Notes: generated from the sequence alone by a model not told the origin. 64,000 nt of DNA from Rhodamnia argentea (GCF_020921035.1 NC_063151.1:31130934-31194933), one strand, 5' to 3'. Counted from the stretch's first letter, positions 12,453-24,110 are shown. Program-made: numbers and translations.

Positions 12453-12899
12453 GGATCAATACCACGGAAAATCTCAAACTGGTATACCCGTGAGAAATTT
12501 ACCCCAAATTATTTTTTTAATCACAAAAAATTTCAAATTGGCATACATGTGACAAATTTATCATAAACTGGTACACATGTGACAAATTTACTCTCCGTTA
12601 ATTTAACTGTTAAATTGCCGATATGGTGACACGTGATAGTTGATGGGTATACCGGTATAGGTTTTTGACCCTCTGTTTGTTACATGTCTATCAATTTGGG
12701 ATTTTTCGTGATATTAAATCAATTTAACGGGGGTAAATTTGTCACCGGTGTACCGATTTGGGGTATTTCGTGATCAAAAGAATTAGTTTAGGGTAAATTT
12801 GTCACGTATATATCAGTTTAGGGTTTTTGGTGGTCAAAAAAATAGTTTGTGATAAATTTGTCACGGGTATACGGGTTTAGGATTTTTCATGGTATTAAC
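12453..12899. mobile_element. MITE-like element with internal sub-repeats
   Basis: The two ends mirror each other over about 38 bp: the left reads atcaataccacggaaaatc... to ggtatacccgtga, and the right reads cacgggtatacgggttt... to catggtattaac. Between them the motif 'ggtaaatttgtcac' followed by a 'gtata-ccagtttggg'-like word recurs at least five times in either orientation. Both flanks are poly-A, so a target duplication cannot be read. There is no coding capacity. Confidence 0.6.
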
Positions 12900-13131
12900 A
12901 AAAAAAAAAATCCCCTCACCTGGGAGCACTTTGACAATTAACTTCTACAGTTTGGTCTTGACTATAAAAATCTGAAATTTTCAGGATCTCAAGTGTAAAA
13001 TCAACAAAGTGCAGGGGCCTTCGAACAACTTACAGGAGTTCCAATTGCGCGCGCTTGCACAGAGAGCCGACACTTCCCAGTTGCATTCTCTCTCTCTCTA
13101 TCTTCTGGATGAAATTGGCGAGTCTTCGGCG

Positions 13132-16100
13132 ATGGCGTCTGCGATTGGTTGGTACGGGCCTTTGATCGATCTCTCAAAAGCATCTTCTCACGTCGGAGAT
13201 TTCGTTCAGCTCCTCGTCTTCGTTCACCGTTCCACTCCGGTCCAGGTTATTCTCGAACCATCTTTCCGAATGCCGATCTATCTGAAATTCACTCGTTCGT
13301 CTCAGATCCATACTCGTCTCTAGCATAGGCCTGGCTTCCCAAAAAAAGAAAAAACCGGGGTTGCAACTGGAGTTTTGGATATGAGCTTGTGATTTGATTA
13401 GCGTATTTCGTTCCTTCAGAATAGGGGGGAAGGGGGGGTGTTATCTACTAATTCGTCTTCAATCTTTAAGAACAGCCGGTATGGGGTTGTGCTTTTTGTT
13501 CCGGGTTTTCATCTAATTCAAAGAAGCGAATTTCCCGAGTCGCTTTGGAAAAAAACTGGGTGTGTAATGCGTATCTACACTTAATAGGAACGCAGATTTA
13601 GGCATCTCCCGACAGGATGGTGCTCAATCTGCTCATTCTTGTTTCTGGTATTGGTTGTGACAGTACAAGGTATCAAAAGGTGGGGAGATTGTCCGGACCG
13701 ACATTCAGGTCGGTGATGACACGCGGCCTCGTTTCACCGTGTCCCTATGGCAGAAGCAAATGGGGTCTTTGGCAATTTCTGGTGATGTGATATTGTTACA
13801 AAGTAAGATCACCTCTCAGTCTTCTTATCTCGATGTTGTGGAACGATAGGCGATTCACTTTTCGGGCTATTTGGAATTATAGGTAGCGCGACGAGTAGTT
13901 TTTGAATGAACTAAGTGTCACATCATGAGATTCATTTTTCTCCTTTCAATATGCCACTCAGACGTTAAGGTTGCCAGATTCGGCGATCTTATTGATGCAA
14001 GGACAGTCAGTTGTTCATCGATTGTGCCCTTGGTCCATTCTTATGAACTGATGGTTTCTGAAGGTATGCTTCTTGTCATATTCTAGTTCTGTGTATGGAG
14101 GTTTATATGTAAGTGAACTTATCAAGTTCCTCCATTGGTATCTTTACACATCTTCCTTTTGCAGTTCTTTCATGTTGCACCCCAGTCCCCACTATTCTGT
14201 TTTCACATGAATACAACACGGAAGTCTTTTCGTTGTTTTCTATTGATTTTCCGGTGGCCAACTAATTTCTTTTGTCAATTTAGTATTTATTGAGCCAAAG
14301 GTGAATACTTCTGCCAGACAATGACTACAAGATCTTTTTCACTATAAATGTTGTAAATTATTATTTATTTTTTTGGTAATTCTACAATTTAGTCATAAGC
14401 CTTTCAATTAAAATGTTGTAAATTATTCAGTTCTCTTTAAAGAAAAAAAAAATCATTTCATTGACATGCACATTTTCGAAACAATCTAGTTATTATCTTT
14501 TCTAAGCCAACTATAGCTCATGGGAATATAGATGAAACTGCCTCTGCTTTCTCTGTTTATGGCATTTTTAAGTCTTTGTTCCGTGATTACATCCTGCGAT
14601 CACTTACGATGCATCATGTTCGTTATTCATGTGGATGTAGATGAACTGATAGGGAACTCCAGACTTGGCACTGCAGCGAAGGAAAAACTGAAGAAGGTGA
14701 TTGGTTGGGTCAAGGCAAATGAACTTATCATCCGCAATGTTAGTTCATGTTAATTTCGACCATTTCCTTTCATGTTAAATTACATTATTTGTATGCGTGT
14801 GAGCTTTTACTGTTCTTTCTAGTCATACTGCTACTCCAACCACCAGACAAGAAATATTTTCCTAGTAATAGATGTACTTTATCTTATGGTGTTTAAATCT
14901 TGGAAGACATGCCCCTGTTCCTCTATATACCAGCTATGTTAACCTGCTTCTGCAGTCATTTTTTTGTTGTTGTTAACTTTATTTGTTCTATCTGCGCCAT
15001 ACTAACTGTTGCCAGGTTATTTACCATAAATTGTTGCTTAGCAGAAGCAGTTGTCAAGAAATTGGAAAGTCCTGGAAGTGGGAGAACACAAGGACTGTAC
15101 TTCTATCTCAGAAGTACTAAACCTGACTTGTTCGTGTAAGGCAATCTTTCTGGCATCTGTTGGTGAAATCTTTCTTCCAATTGTCTGGAGAGCTACGTGT
15201 GAAATTGAGAAGGAAAAGATGTTCATAAGCTGGAGAATAAACAGTAAGGATGATGGCGGTTTAGCTGAGGATTTCATTTGTACTGGCTGCCAGCTTTGTG
15301 GTTCGCCTTTGGAATTAGATCGTAGGTGAGACATATTCATTTCTGCACTGTTGACGGGATACTGTGATATTTGAGCAACACCATTGAATGCTTAATTGGC
15401 CTTTGTCGCAGTAAGCATGCGCTCAAGCAGAACTCTGTTCCTCTCTACTGTGATAAAAGCTCCAACCGCCTTCATGTAGTGAGCCTGATTTACCAACCCT
15501 TCATGGTAAGGAGTTCCTCTGCCTTATATTTTTGCAGTTTTGTTATGGTTTACTAGTTAACTTCAGATTGTCACATGAAACAGGGTTGGACTCTTTGAAA
15601 TCCTTGATGTTCATGCTAGTTTTCCTATCATATTATGCAATCTGATGCAGAAAGGAGGATGGGGACATAGACTGAGCTACTAACTTATTGTCGATATAGG
15701 TGTATAGTTCTCCTTCCACTTACAAAGAGTACATTTTGTGGAAAAAGAGGAGAACCAAGTCCAGAAAGTGGTACTTCTGAATAGTTAGGGGTACCTTGTT
15801 TCCAAACCTTCCCCGTCCTCACCGGGAAAGATACTCACCCATAGCTCTGAAACTTTTCTAAGAAACGGAGCTTAAAAGCTTAAAATTAGTGGATACTAAA
15901 TATTGGACATTAGAAATTATCTCTTGTACTTTTTAGTTGGAGCCCTCTTCTTCCTTTCAAATTCCAATTTCGTAACAATATCTGACATAGTCGATTGATT
16001 CCCCTGTTCTAGTTGTACTTATATGATGAATCGGGGTCTCTTCCGCTTCTTGTCAAAAACAAAGCCGCGGAACTGCTTTTTGGGAACATACCTGCAGAGA

Positions 16101-16444
16101 GAGTCTATCTGTGCCTTGAAGCAAATCTTCCTGTACACAAGTCTAGCTCCAAGGATGTCCCTGAAACCCATTACCATGCCGGAGGCCCTCAACATGGCGC
16201 ACCAGCGGAAGGAGCATCGGACATCGTCTCACCAAGTGGAGACGAGATGGATAGGGAGGAAAAGAACAAGTGCCACGGTAGTGTAGATTTTCATTTCGTG
16301 TGGTTTGTAATGCTAAAAATGTTACTGCAACAGGGGAAAAATAGCCCGTTGGGATTCGAAGTGAATGTAGATCCCCGTCTAGACAGGGAAAGTGGGAGGT
16401 ATGAAATGGTTACTGCGACAATGCCATGCTTCAGAAACAAATAA
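13132..16444 (+). CDS. OB-fold protein with cysteine cluster, unnamed
   Basis: Seven exons can be joined in frame: 13132-13245, 13664-13802, 13962-14063, 14641-14738, 15045-15325, 15412-15505 and 16013-16444. They give 1260 bp, 419 aa. All introns are GT-AG; 15051 is an alternative acceptor for exon 5. The N-terminal ~125 residues look like an OB fold, with the pattern FTVSLWQKQ...SGDVILLQNVKVARF typical of single-strand DNA-binding OB domains of the RPA/POT1 kind. A second region has Cys230-x2-Cys233-x2-Cys236 and a later Cys near 260 (SVPLYC), suggesting a zinc-binding loop inside a C-terminal OB domain. The C-terminal exon is a continuous 143-codon frame. A nucleic-acid-binding role in DNA repair or telomere biology is inference. 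A distant relation to SHLD2/FAM35 or RPA1-like proteins is possible but unproven. Confidence 0.75.
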
Positions 16445-16721
16445 TTTGTTATCTCAATTCACTTGTGGACCTCAAATATTGGGGGTAAAATTCGTTTGAA
16501 TTTGCTGTATCGTCAGACAATTTCAGAAACTAATAATGCAATCACTAGTTAAGCAAAACATCTCTCAAATTTTCAGGTTATATTGCATGCACTAAGCACC
16601 GGAAAAGTTATCGAAAAAGTTCTAAATTTATTGCATTTATGTCCCTTTCAATTTAGTCATAAACCTACCTTTCGGCTAATTTAATTAACAATTTGCCAAT
16701 GTAATTTTTCCGACCAATTTT

Positions 16722-17256
16722 ATATCTAAGGGATTCCTTGGTCCGGGTCGAAGAAGCAATGTCACTCGATTATTCAAATTGACTATAATCTCACCGGAGC
16801 GCCTTCTACTTCTAATAGGCCATAAACTATATCGGAATCATTCTCGACGAGTCCATAAGAAGTGATCTCATTATTTTCATCGGAAACCGGTCATGAACTA
16901 GATTAGAATCATTCTCAACAAGTCCATAAGAAATGATCTCGTTATTTTCATCGGGTATGGGTAGAGACCAAAGGACTTGAGCAATCGATTCGGCAGAACA
17001 ATTCAAAAGATAAAGAAGTATCATTAATTTCTTTATGCTCGTTCCAAGTTTGAAGTACCATTTGTACAAATAAGAATCCCCTTCATTGCATGATTTCCTC
17101 TTCATGTAGATAGATATAGAATTCATGGGGCAATTACTTAGAAGTATATTTTGTGTAATAGTCCTTCCTATTTGATAGAAAAGGATCCCATGATCCTAAA
17201 CCGATCTTACCGGGGATTGCAAATCCGGAACATTGATCGTCTTATGTGGTATTATC
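16722..17256 (-). pseudogene. ycf2: Plastid ycf2 fragment inserted in the nucleus (NUPT)
   Basis: Read on the minus strand, the segment translates to recognisable parts of the plastid Ycf2 protein in order: DLQSPVRSV[15 protein letters not shown], then [63 protein letters not shown], and near the end LLLRPGPRNPLD. An in-frame stop (TAG where plastids have CAG), frame changes and an internal ~71-bp tandem duplication (16821-16891 and 16892-16955) show that it is a decayed, non-functional copy. Both edges fall inside the Mutator-like element, so the plastid DNA landed after that element had inserted. Confidence 0.88.
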
Positions 17257-17439
17257 GATGCCGACATGAAAATTTTTAAAATTTGTAATTTTTCCTGAAA
17301 TTTTTTTGAGTTTTTTATTAATTTTTTTTGTGTTCTTTCTTTGATATTGTTCAAGGCTGGCAAGGGGTTGCCGACCACTAGGTGAGGGCTTGTGAGCCCC
17401 CGTAGTCGCCGGTCGTTGTCCTCACCAACTGCGATGAGG

Positions 17440-17535
17440 GCTCGTGGCCCTCACCGAGCCGGGAGCAAGGGTGAGGGTCTGCGGCCCTCACCCAGCTGGG
17501 AGCAAGGGTGAGGGTTTGCGGCCCTCGCTCAAAGC
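17440..17535. repeat. Short tandem repeat, ~48-bp unit
   Basis: The block 'gggagcaagggtgagggt-tgcggccctc' occurs twice with few differences (near 17461 and 17509), preceded by a looser third copy. It forms part of the GC-rich core of the surrounding element. Confidence 0.65.
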
Positions 17536-17791
17536 TGGGCAATGGTTGTTGCCCTCAAATGCGGCCAACAAAGGTCATAACCTTGCCAAGTGTCGGGAAA
17601 GAAAAGAAAAAGAAAGCACAAATTTAAAAAAAAAAAACCTTCAATTTTTTTTTAAAAAATTAACTTCAACATTTTAGCATTCAAATCAACAATTTTCGAT
17701 CAAAATTGAGCGAATGTATTACCTTAACAAATCATCAAAAAGTTTAGAACCGAATTGACCAAAAAAAAAAAAAAAAAGGTTATCAGTTTGA

Positions 17792-17893
17792 GCCTCGGCT
17801 GCCATGTTGATAGCCTTTTGACGAGCCGTTCGGTTTGTTTTTGCCTCAGTTGCCATGTTGATAGCCTTTTGACGAACCATTCGGTTTGTTTTT
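17792..17893. repeat. Tandem duplication, 51-bp unit x2
   Basis: The unit gcctcggctgccatgttgat... begins at 17792 and again at 17843. The copies differ at a few positions (for example ggct/agtt and gccgtt/accatt). No gene overlaps it. Confidence 0.85.
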
Positions 17894-18157
17894 CTATCCA
17901 TCATTGTTGCTTTCCCGAGAGACCTAGCCAAATAGTCCTGCTATGTTCATTCGTATTTCAACAATTTATGAATAATATTACTCAAAACTTGGCCGTATAA
18001 CCAAATACTTCAGATTGTGACCAAAAAAACAATTACTTCAGATGGAGTGAACTGACATCACAACATCTCAAACGTCCAATCCACGAAGTGCTCCCAAGAA
18101 AGCTACAAAACCATACAGATCCAGAACGGGCTCATGGTGGAAGAAAAAAAGTTGCGA

Positions 18158-20350
18158 TCAAGATTCTTTTGAAGTCTCCACCAAATTGGGGTCGGCCGCA
18201 GCATTCTGGGCTTCTAAAAGCTGCATTTGCCGTTCGGCATGCTCCCTTTCGCACGCGCTGATTCCCATGATGATGTCGATCATGGTGCCTGTTGTCCCGA
18301 AGAACACGAGAGGCGCCAGAGACTTCCGTTTTATCCCCACTGGAATCGCTAAGAGAGCTCCTGCTACTGAGAACACCCAAGTGCCCAATGCACTACAAAA
18401 CAGCAAGTAAGTCTGCCATTTGAACAATTTTACTTCTCACCATGACAATAAAATGTGAATGCTGTATTGGAATGACAAACTGCGACAAAATTGAAAAGCT
18501 CCCATTGTTTTTTATTTAATTAAAACAAACCACATGTCTTATTGCTGCAGAGCAAAAAATTAAGACTGTAAAGGATGGACAACCGGCCATACTCGAGACA
18601 GACATGTGAAAGGCATGACCAACAACCAGATGCTCCACCATTTCTCAAGATATATAACAGAAGCACACCTGCTTGCAATTCACTACTCTAAAGCAAACTA
18701 AATGAATTCTACAATCGATCATGTCGTGTCACATCAAAGTTTATATCTCAGATCAGACGGCATTTGCAGCATATGTCTAAGAGCGCATGTTGCTAGAAAG
18801 AATTCATTGTCGTAAATTTGATATTGACATCTCAAGACTGTTGGAGCTTCAACTCACAATTTAATAAAAAATAAGCATGGCTATTTTTATCTGCATTTGA
18901 CACTTCTAAAGTTAAAACACAAAAATCATGTGCCATATGCGGCTTCCTTACATCCCTCAAGGGACCAAGTGTACCTGTGTTGTCAACCACTGATTTGAGG
19001 TGTGAATTCGCCTTTCACTTGTTAGGTTTAGAATACATGCATGGAGTATCCCTGCTATACGGTATACTTGCATTCACCTTTCACACACGCATGGAGGGCA
19101 CTCTCTTTGCCAAACAGATTCTTTGTGCAGGCTCCACATGTGTAAGTGGCTACATACACTCCTAGAACTTTTTTGTGAACCTACTAATGCTAGAGGACCA
19201 AACTCCAGAAGTTCACAACTGACTAGCATAGAAAGAGGGCTGAGAAGGCCTAGCTAAGGGCTCTAACCATGATGGTACCTAAACTGCAGCCGTGCAGTTC
19301 AAAGTGGTGATATCCAAAAACTTTCAATTACCTAGAGCTCTAGCTAATCACTCTTAGAAGCAGTAGAAAGAAGTTAAACCATGAGACTGAATGTTTGAAT
19401 CATGACCGGTTGATGAAGCCCTAAGTTAGCCAAAAAGATTCTTCAACACTTTCTGTGTGAACAGGGTTTTCCTGCAGATATGATTATGACTAGCTTTTCC
19501 AATCCAGACACGATAAGTACTCAATCAGCATGATCCCCGTGCTACATTATGAACACACAGACATGGGGCATCCCAGTAATTCCTGTTAAAATAATTCCAA
19601 CATAAGCAAGAGCAAAACCATACACGGTCCAACTCATAAGCAAATAAACCCGGAATATCAAACACAAAACAGAGGCCGTCTTATGGCCGGGAAATCTCAA
19701 ATCAACCTATGACAGGCAGGCATTTGACAAACCTATGAACTATGAAAAGCAGTGGCTCCCGAGCATAACCACAAGATGCAAAAACCAAATGTTGTTTTGC
19801 AGAAGCTTTCTCATCCTGGTTATATGCTAAAAAATGCCGGCAATATCCCCAACAATGCCGGTATCATGTGAGAAAATGCTCTAGAATTCTCAGTAACCAT
19901 GTCAAATTGCGCTGAATCAGAAAGACCATATGATTATCGAGTTAGCAGGCTGCATTTTGGAGCATATCAGCTACATAGTGGAACCATTACAAGTTAAAAC
20001 CATTAGAAGAACTGCTAGACCAAGTGAACTGAAGCGACGAAAATCGGTTCTCTTTCTCATGCACTAGGGTAAAAAAAAAAAAAAACGCTATCACTTTGAG
20101 TTCGACCCACAATTGAGCTCCCCTTCAACAGGCAAATTACCTCTTTAAGTCGAAGCTCAATGACCATTCGCGCGACGCGCAGCACACATCAATCCAATAA
20201 CGCATCATAGAAGCACAAACGCAGCCGAAAGCATCCTAGCTACGAACAATCAGCACAGTCCAATGGAAGAAAAGAATGACAAGAAGGAAAAGGGACTGAC
20301 TTGGAGACCGAGCATTCTTCGAGATGCTTCACGTTCTCTTGCCCTCCCAT
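18158..20350 (-). CDS. Small two-helix membrane protein, 94 aa
   Basis: Two exons on the minus strand: 20350-20301 (50 bp, starting ATGGGAGGGCAAGAG) and 18392-18158 (235 bp). The 1.9-kb intron uses GT...AG, and the split codon AA|T encodes Asn17. The protein starts MGGQENVKHLEECSVSN and has two hydrophobic segments, ALGTWVFSVAGALLAIPVGI and LAPLVFFGTTGTMIDIIMGI. They are separated by a basic KRKS loop and followed by a charged tail (CEREHAERQMQLLEAQ) that could form a helix. Glycines in both segments suggest close helix packing, as in small organelle inner-membrane proteins, but location and function are unknown. I do not recognise the family with certainty. The clean splice phase and protein-like composition support a real gene. 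Confidence 0.75.
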
Positions 20351-20440
20351 CTCTCGCGACCCAATTAGCGTCCTTGTGTTCTTCTCCTTGTGCGACGATT
20401 TGGACGAAGTGAGCGAGCCTCGAAGGGAGATCGAGAATTG

Positions 20441-20875
20441 GGGTGCGTATGGTAACGCTCCAGAAAAAGTGTTTCTGTTCCCAAAGTGTTCCGGGAACAC
20501 TTTGGGAACAGAAACGCGTATGGTAAAAAAGTGTTCCCAAAGTGTTTCGAGAACACTTTTCAGAAACGGAAACACTTTTAGAGCGTAAACGAGAAACAAA
20601 AATACTTGTTTCTTTGTTCCCGGAACACTTTTTATCAAAGCTTTTGAACACATTTTATAACGCAAGAGGAACACTTTTTGCAACCCTCTGTTCCTAGACT
20701 ACTCCTTCACACTCTCAAAGACGACGACTTTTTATCAAAGCTTTTGAACACATTTTTTTTTTGTAGTTACCAAACGCGTTTCTGTTCCCAAAAATCGTAG
20801 AAGGGAACGGAAACAGAAAAAAGTGTTTCTGTTCCAAAAGTTGTTCCGGGAACAGAAACGTTACCATACGCACCC
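20441..20875. mobile_element. Intact MITE with perfect terminal inverted repeats
   Basis: The left end GGGTGCGTATGGTAACG at 20441 is the exact reverse complement of the right end CGTTACCATACGCACCC, which finishes at 20875. The 3-bp word ttg flanks both sides (20438-20440 and 20876-20878), a target duplication of the length used by PIF/Harbinger elements. The interior alternates words such as gttcccaaagtgttcc and gggaacag, so it can fold on itself. It begins 90 bp upstream of the ATG of the 94-aa membrane protein gene, probably in its leader or core promoter. The long open frames here are by-products of the palindromic sequence. Confidence 0.88.
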
Positions 20876-20878
20876 TTG

Positions 20879-21544
20879 GTAGGCAAAGCCAAGCAGAGAC
20901 CGCTCAACAGTGGCACATTCGTTCCGCGAACGCGACGGCGAGAAGCGCACTATCGAGCGTCGATTCTAGATTGAGGGGTGAGAGCATCGCCCGACCCGTT
21001 GAACCCCGATTCACCCACGACCCGATCCAGATTATATGTGCGCTCTATCTTTGATTACTTTTTTTTTTTTTTCATATTTTTGCCCTTTTTCCAAACAAAA
21101 AATCGGATTACGACGATCGTACACCTAAGCTGAGACATTTTTTGAAATAATTTTTTATTCATTGAAAGACAGCTCGAACTCATGATCACACTTCTTGAGA
21201 TGTGATATGTAAGACCTTTCGTAAGCGATTAGAGCAGCGATCGACGAGAAAGATACTTGATAATCAATTTTTGTTCTTTTGAGGAAAAAAGAAGAAAGGA
21301 AGGAGAAAACAACTCATAGTTGTAATGTGTGATGCTTCTCTTAGTATTTGCTCAAATTTTGCCTTGTTTAAAACACGCCCTAAAAATTATTTACTTCAGT
21401 GCACGAGTTCGTGCTTCATAGATGATACGAAGATGCTGGCTAGATGCTTAAGCAACCACTCACACGCTCCCGAGCTGTCTAATTTCATCGTCCATAGATT
21501 AGAAGTGATGCTCGTTACCATCTAGCTACGGCTCCGATTGAACA
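20879..21544. other. Intergenic DNA, no gene seen
   Basis: A GC-richer stretch to about 21040 is probably the rest of the promoter of the minus-strand small gene. The remainder is AT-rich with a T run at 21058-21072. No further element recognised. Confidence 0.5.
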
Positions 21545-21552
21545 TTAATGGC

Positions 21553-21879
21553 TAGAGGTGTCAACGGGCCGGGTCTCGGCCCGGCCTGACTCGAGCCCGA
21601 ATTACATGTGCCCCAACTCTTCGGGCCGGGTTGAATTCTTTATTATTATTATTATTATTTTGAAATCAAAATCACTTCATAAACCCATCGAATGAAAGAA
21701 TATAAAAAAATAAAAAAATAAAAAAATTAAATTTAAATTAAAAAAAACATGGGTGTTAAAAAAAATGGTGCTTGCCGGCCCGGGCTGGCCTGGCCCGATT
21801 ACCAAGCCCGGCCCGAAAAAGGCCCGAAAATTATGTGAATTTTCGGGCCAGGTCAGCGCGGGCTTTTTTGGCATCTCTA
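21553..21879. mobile_element. hAT-like non-autonomous element
   Basis: The left end tagaggtgtcaacgggccgg and the right end ...ttttttggcatctcta are imperfect inverted repeats of the TAGRGGTGTCAA type common in plant hAT elements. The flanking 8-mers ttaatggc (21545-21552) and ttaacagc (21880-21887) match at 6 of 8 positions, as expected for an aged 8-bp target duplication. GC-rich ggcccgg palindromes sit inside both ends. It has no coding capacity. Confidence 0.7.
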
Positions 21880-22149
21880 TTAACAGCAAGAACAAGACAG
21901 GACAATTAACCCGACAATCGCCCTCCTCGTTATTCTGCTTATAACATAACAATCTCAATTCGTTTAACATATTATATCTAAAGGTCATACAAACCCATTG
22001 TCGGCACTAAACGTGAAATCCTAACAAAAAAAAAAAATTCCTACTTATTACCTTAGCAACTATCATGTTACATGCATGGAAATAAAATTCCATTTTAAGA
22101 TTAATATAAAATACCATTGGTCAGGTAGCCGTCGTCTAGGACTGACGAG

Positions 22150-22345
22150 AGAACAAAGGAAAAAAAAGAAAAGGAAAAAGAAGAAAATTTCAAAAAACTA
22201 AAAATTTTAGTAAAAATTTTCTACATTAGCGCCGACCGTGCCATGTAAGATGGCCAAGATCGACTAGACGCCACATCTTCGGCTAAAATTAGCCGAAAGG
22301 ACTAAATTGACAAATCGTCAAAAGTCATGATGTTTAAATGAACGT
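22150..22345. repeat. Fragment of Mutator-like element (right arm)
   Basis: Contains the family words 'cattagcgccgaccgtgcca', 'gccgaaaggactaaattgac' and 'aaatcgtcaaaagt'. The outer end is missing or too degraded to place. Confidence 0.5.
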
Positions 22346-22368
22346 CGTACAAAAATTATATCACTCAA

Positions 22369-22841
22369 GGGTGCGCATGGTAACACTTCGTATTAACTTC
22401 TTAACTTCTGACCGGAAGTTGATTTCTCAACTTTTCCTTCAAAGCAGAAGATGATTTTTCTACTTTTACTTCAGATTAACTTCTGATCAGAAAAATTCGT
22501 TTGATTATGGTTGAAAATTTCTACCTCTAGAACATTATTAACAAAATCTTCGACGGCGGCGAGCGGGCGTCGGGCGGCGGGCTGCGATGGGCGATCGGTG
22601 GAGGTCAATGTGATCGAAGAAGTGATTCTAAGGTGGAGAAGTAAAAAAAAATTACTTCTCAAAGTTGGCAAAAAATCTTGCCCGAAGTTAAAAATTCTAC
22701 CGGAAGTTGAAAATCCTACCAGAAGTCAATTTTTTTACCAAACCGATTTCTACTTCGGCAAGATTTTTACCAAACGGATTTCCCTGCCGGATTGACTTCT
22801 GGCGCAGAAATCCAGAAGTAGAAGTGATTTCATGCGCACCC
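22369..22841. mobile_element. MITE of the GGGTGCGCATG family, complete
   Basis: Starts GGGTGCGCATGGTAACACTTC and ends GAAGTGATTTCATGCGCACCC, with the outer 11 bases exactly complementary. The 3-bp word caa flanks both sides (22366-22368 and 22842-22844). The interior holds agaagt/acttct palindromic words, a GC-rich ggcgg core at 22553-22605, and the family block accaaacggatttc near 22770. No transposase. Confidence 0.85.
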
Positions 22842-22844
22842 CAA

Positions 22845-24110
22845 GTGACCCAAAAAAATTATGGCACTCGAATAAGTGTTATATGAAAGTTATGACACTT
22901 TCCGTACCTTTTTTTCCGTTATATGCTATTGTGGACTAGAGAAAAGAAATAAAATGAATTGATTGCGAATCTTGATGCGAATGAGTATGTGCTAGGAATC
23001 ACCGTGTGGTTGTATTTCAATGGATTTATCCTTGTTAATCTGGGTGGAGATGCTGAGGTGTGGCAACTATGGGTTTATGATCCCATCCTCATGAGTTGGC
23101 GTTGGCGATGTCTCTTTAGTCGAGACGAGTCATAGCGAGACATCACTAGTGATGAGTAGGGAATAAGTACTTACGAATGCATATCGATCGGCCACTATAT
23201 AGTATTTGCACATAATGATATTAGTATATTCATCCGCATGCATTTGAGTGTTAAACTAAACGTCAGGTCACGCCATCTATTTTTGTTCCGGACACACATG
23301 AACATGGTCATTTTCTTGTGACACATGGGTCACATTATCTTAAGTGAACTTAAATGATAAAGGCCATTTACTCATTAATTGCTACTATGTGGTCGTGCTG
23401 GGATGGATAGGTAGTAAATCTTCCTTTATTTTAGGTTCACCCGAGATATTTTATAGATCGGTCGAGTTCGAGCTCAACAACATTTAAATTAATGCTTGCG
23501 AAGATCTCTATGAGGACCAGATCGGAGCATGCAGCAAAAAGCAAGGATGACACTTATATCGACAGTTTTAATTGATGTATAATAACAATAATAAAAAATA
23601 GAGTTGAGCACATCATTCGAGCTTCAATTATTTATTCATTCGAGATTCCAGTTGTATATTTAAAAAAAAAATCCGAAGGCAAGGCGCGATACTAAAGATC
23701 ATCGGTCGCGGTGAAGTTGCGGGGGCACGACTATAAAACTTAGGTACGGTTAGATAAATTCGCCATGCTTTACGTGCCTTAGACATTTTAATAAAGCGAG
23801 GGCGCATAGCATTGTATTAAAGAAGAGGCGGAGGAGCTGGCATCTGCACCGCGGCGCGCATAATTGTTGCGTCATCGGCTACATGACCCTCGCCAGGTTC
23901 ACGCTCGCACGAGAGCCAGAGGTTGTCTTTCGTATCTGATGACGTGCTCCTCCGACACATCCAGACGTCGAGTCTTTTCTCTAATCATTTCGAGTTTTGC
24001 ACCCCCATGTGAGAAACTACTAGGCACACCGATGTTGACTCTCGGAGCATTAATCTAATCCTAGCTTACATCCTAAATGTTGGGTCGTGATTCATGAAAA
24101 TACATCAAAA
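22845..24110. other. Intergenic DNA, no gene seen
   Basis: Mixed-composition sequence without a splice-consistent coding chain. The frame at 23864-24058 has Arg/Ser-rich, non-conserved-looking translation. Possibly old retroelement debris, given the LTR-like fragment that follows. Confidence 0.45.

Larger units (their letters stand above)
16601..17760. mobile_element. Mutator-like non-autonomous element split by plastid DNA
   Basis: The left arm (ggaaaagttatcgaaaaagt... and the gtccctttcaatttagtcataaacct words) belongs to the family at 46560 and 49947. The element resumes at about 17257 with gccgacatgaaaatttttaaaa, a GC-rich core at 17355-17540, and a right arm ending in a degraded form near 17720-17760. 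Between the arms sits a ycf2 fragment. The core carries short tandem copies of ggccctcaccca.../gggtgagggt words. Confidence 0.55.

Noticed and set aside
16277-16333. Possible short intron inside the last exon of the OB-fold gene
   Set aside because: It would be only about 57 bp, below usual plant intron size, and the frame is open and protein-like without it.
20240-20683. 147-aa minus-strand open frame starting in the MITE
   Set aside because: Most of it is translated from the palindromic MITE. Only its last part overlaps the true first exon of the 94-aa gene, which starts at the internal ATG at 20350.
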